Of a stretch of DNA of 36,166 bases, positions 35,791-36,166 are shown in pieces. Both the position numbers and the translations under genes were made by a program. Below the pieces are notes generated by a model. It searched no databases, was not told the origin of the DNA, and was given only the letters and a program-made list of their open reading frames with translations. How positions within the stretch are numbered: the stretch's first letter is position 1; every line of letters starts with the position of its first letter. The stretch is from positions 1 to 36,166 of the forward strand of contig JBNGIQ010009444.1 in the NCBI GenBank assembly GCA_049999765.1, read 5' to 3'. The DNA comes from Phaeoceros laevis. Its lineage: Eukaryota > Anthocerotophyta > Anthocerotopsida > Notothyladales.

Positions 35791-36166
35791 CTTGAGTGGA
35801 AGGTTGCACCACCCGTCGTTGTTGGGCATTGCATCGTTGGGAGGGCAAAGGTTTGTTGCAGTCAGTGTGATGGAAGATGCCCCTGGAAGGCACCATTCTT
35901 GCTCCATTGTTGAAAAGGGCAGTGCTTAGAGCAGTTGTGTTGTACCCGTAGCCTTGGTTGTACAGGTTGCTGATGACAAGGCTCCGGCACTGACGAAGAG
36001 TCTTCGAGCAGTGACCCTACCAGGTCATTTGCCTTGTGCCTGCTGCCATGTCCTGGAGAGATTTGTCATCTCTTCAGGATGGTGTTTTTGTTGTCAAGGT
36101 GTTTTTGTTGTCACAAGGTTTTGAGTACGCATGCCTGCAAGTGTTTCAAATGCCATGAACAGAATA
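35791..36166. other. Right end of window, no gene seen
   Basis: No coding or RNA feature is supported. A 17-bp tandem pair, GGTGTTTTTGTTGTCAA/C, is at 36081-36097 and 36098-36114. Confidence 0.5.

Noticed and set aside
35403-35913. Several long overlapping ORFs of 96-169 codons on both strands
   Set aside because: They overlie a GC-rich minisatellite, are low complexity, and none matches a protein family.
1-36166. CRISPR array or prokaryotic defence system
   Set aside because: Repeats are too few and irregular, and introns plus plant-type retroelements show a eukaryotic genome.

Overview
The window reads as nuclear DNA of a streptophyte with a large, repeat-rich genome. A charophyte alga such as Chara is my best guess: plant-type Ty1/copia, Ty3/gypsy, CACTA and L1-type LINE elements sit side by side with a broken RGLG/copine-family gene, with spliceosomal introns and two 100-N assembly gaps. 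I see no bacterial operon, rRNA, tRNA or CRISPR. Almost every coding region is a transposon protein, and nearly all are broken by stops or frameshifts. The organism call is inference.

Layout, left to right. (1) 1-4.7 kb: a CACTA-type DNA transposon with a minus-strand AT-hook ORF and a plus-strand Tnp2 transposase (Transposase_21, then a DUF4218-like domain). (2) About 4.75-11.9 kb: a Ty3/gypsy retrotransposon with gag (two zinc knuckles), aspartic protease, a structured non-coding spacer, a complete C5 DNA methyltransferase domain, RT, RNase H and an integrase zinc finger. The methyltransferase is the highlight: it lies between protease and RT, is DNMT3-like in motif order, and is the only module of this element without a stop. 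A 536-bp TA-flanked MITE separates it from RT. (3) 11.9-13.0 kb: a DUF4216-like piece of a CACTA transposase and a minus-strand two-exon ORF. The gypsy element therefore looks nested inside one CACTA element.

(4) 13.2-19.2 kb: tandem repeats and an L1-type LINE (ORF1, APE endonuclease, RT, zf-RVT, basic tail). (5) 19.5-21.1 kb, minus strand: exons of an RGLG/copine-type von Willebrand A domain gene, now a pseudogene, followed by a foldback hairpin. (6) 21.8-25.7 kb: a 5'-truncated copia element (integrase, RT, RNase H) interrupted by a TIR transposon with a 4-bp target duplication. (7) 26.5-29.0 kb: a truncated second gypsy element whose RT is split by a 608-bp hAT-like element with an exact 8-bp duplication.

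(8) 29.0-34.5 kb, minus strand: a related copia element with gag, protease, integrase, RT and RNase H, a primer binding site and a 5' LTR, cut off at its 3' end against the gypsy RT. It has about 1 kb of partly open sequence of unknown function between primer site and gag. (9) 34.5-36.2 kb: no genes, a GC-rich minisatellite and a short tandem repeat.

The elements act as copy-and-paste or cut-and-paste parasites rather than as a pathway. The one module that could act on its surroundings is the retrotransposon-borne methyltransferase, which could methylate the element's own cDNA or the host genome. Many stop codons here fit C-to-T or G-to-A changes, as expected for old methylated repeats.
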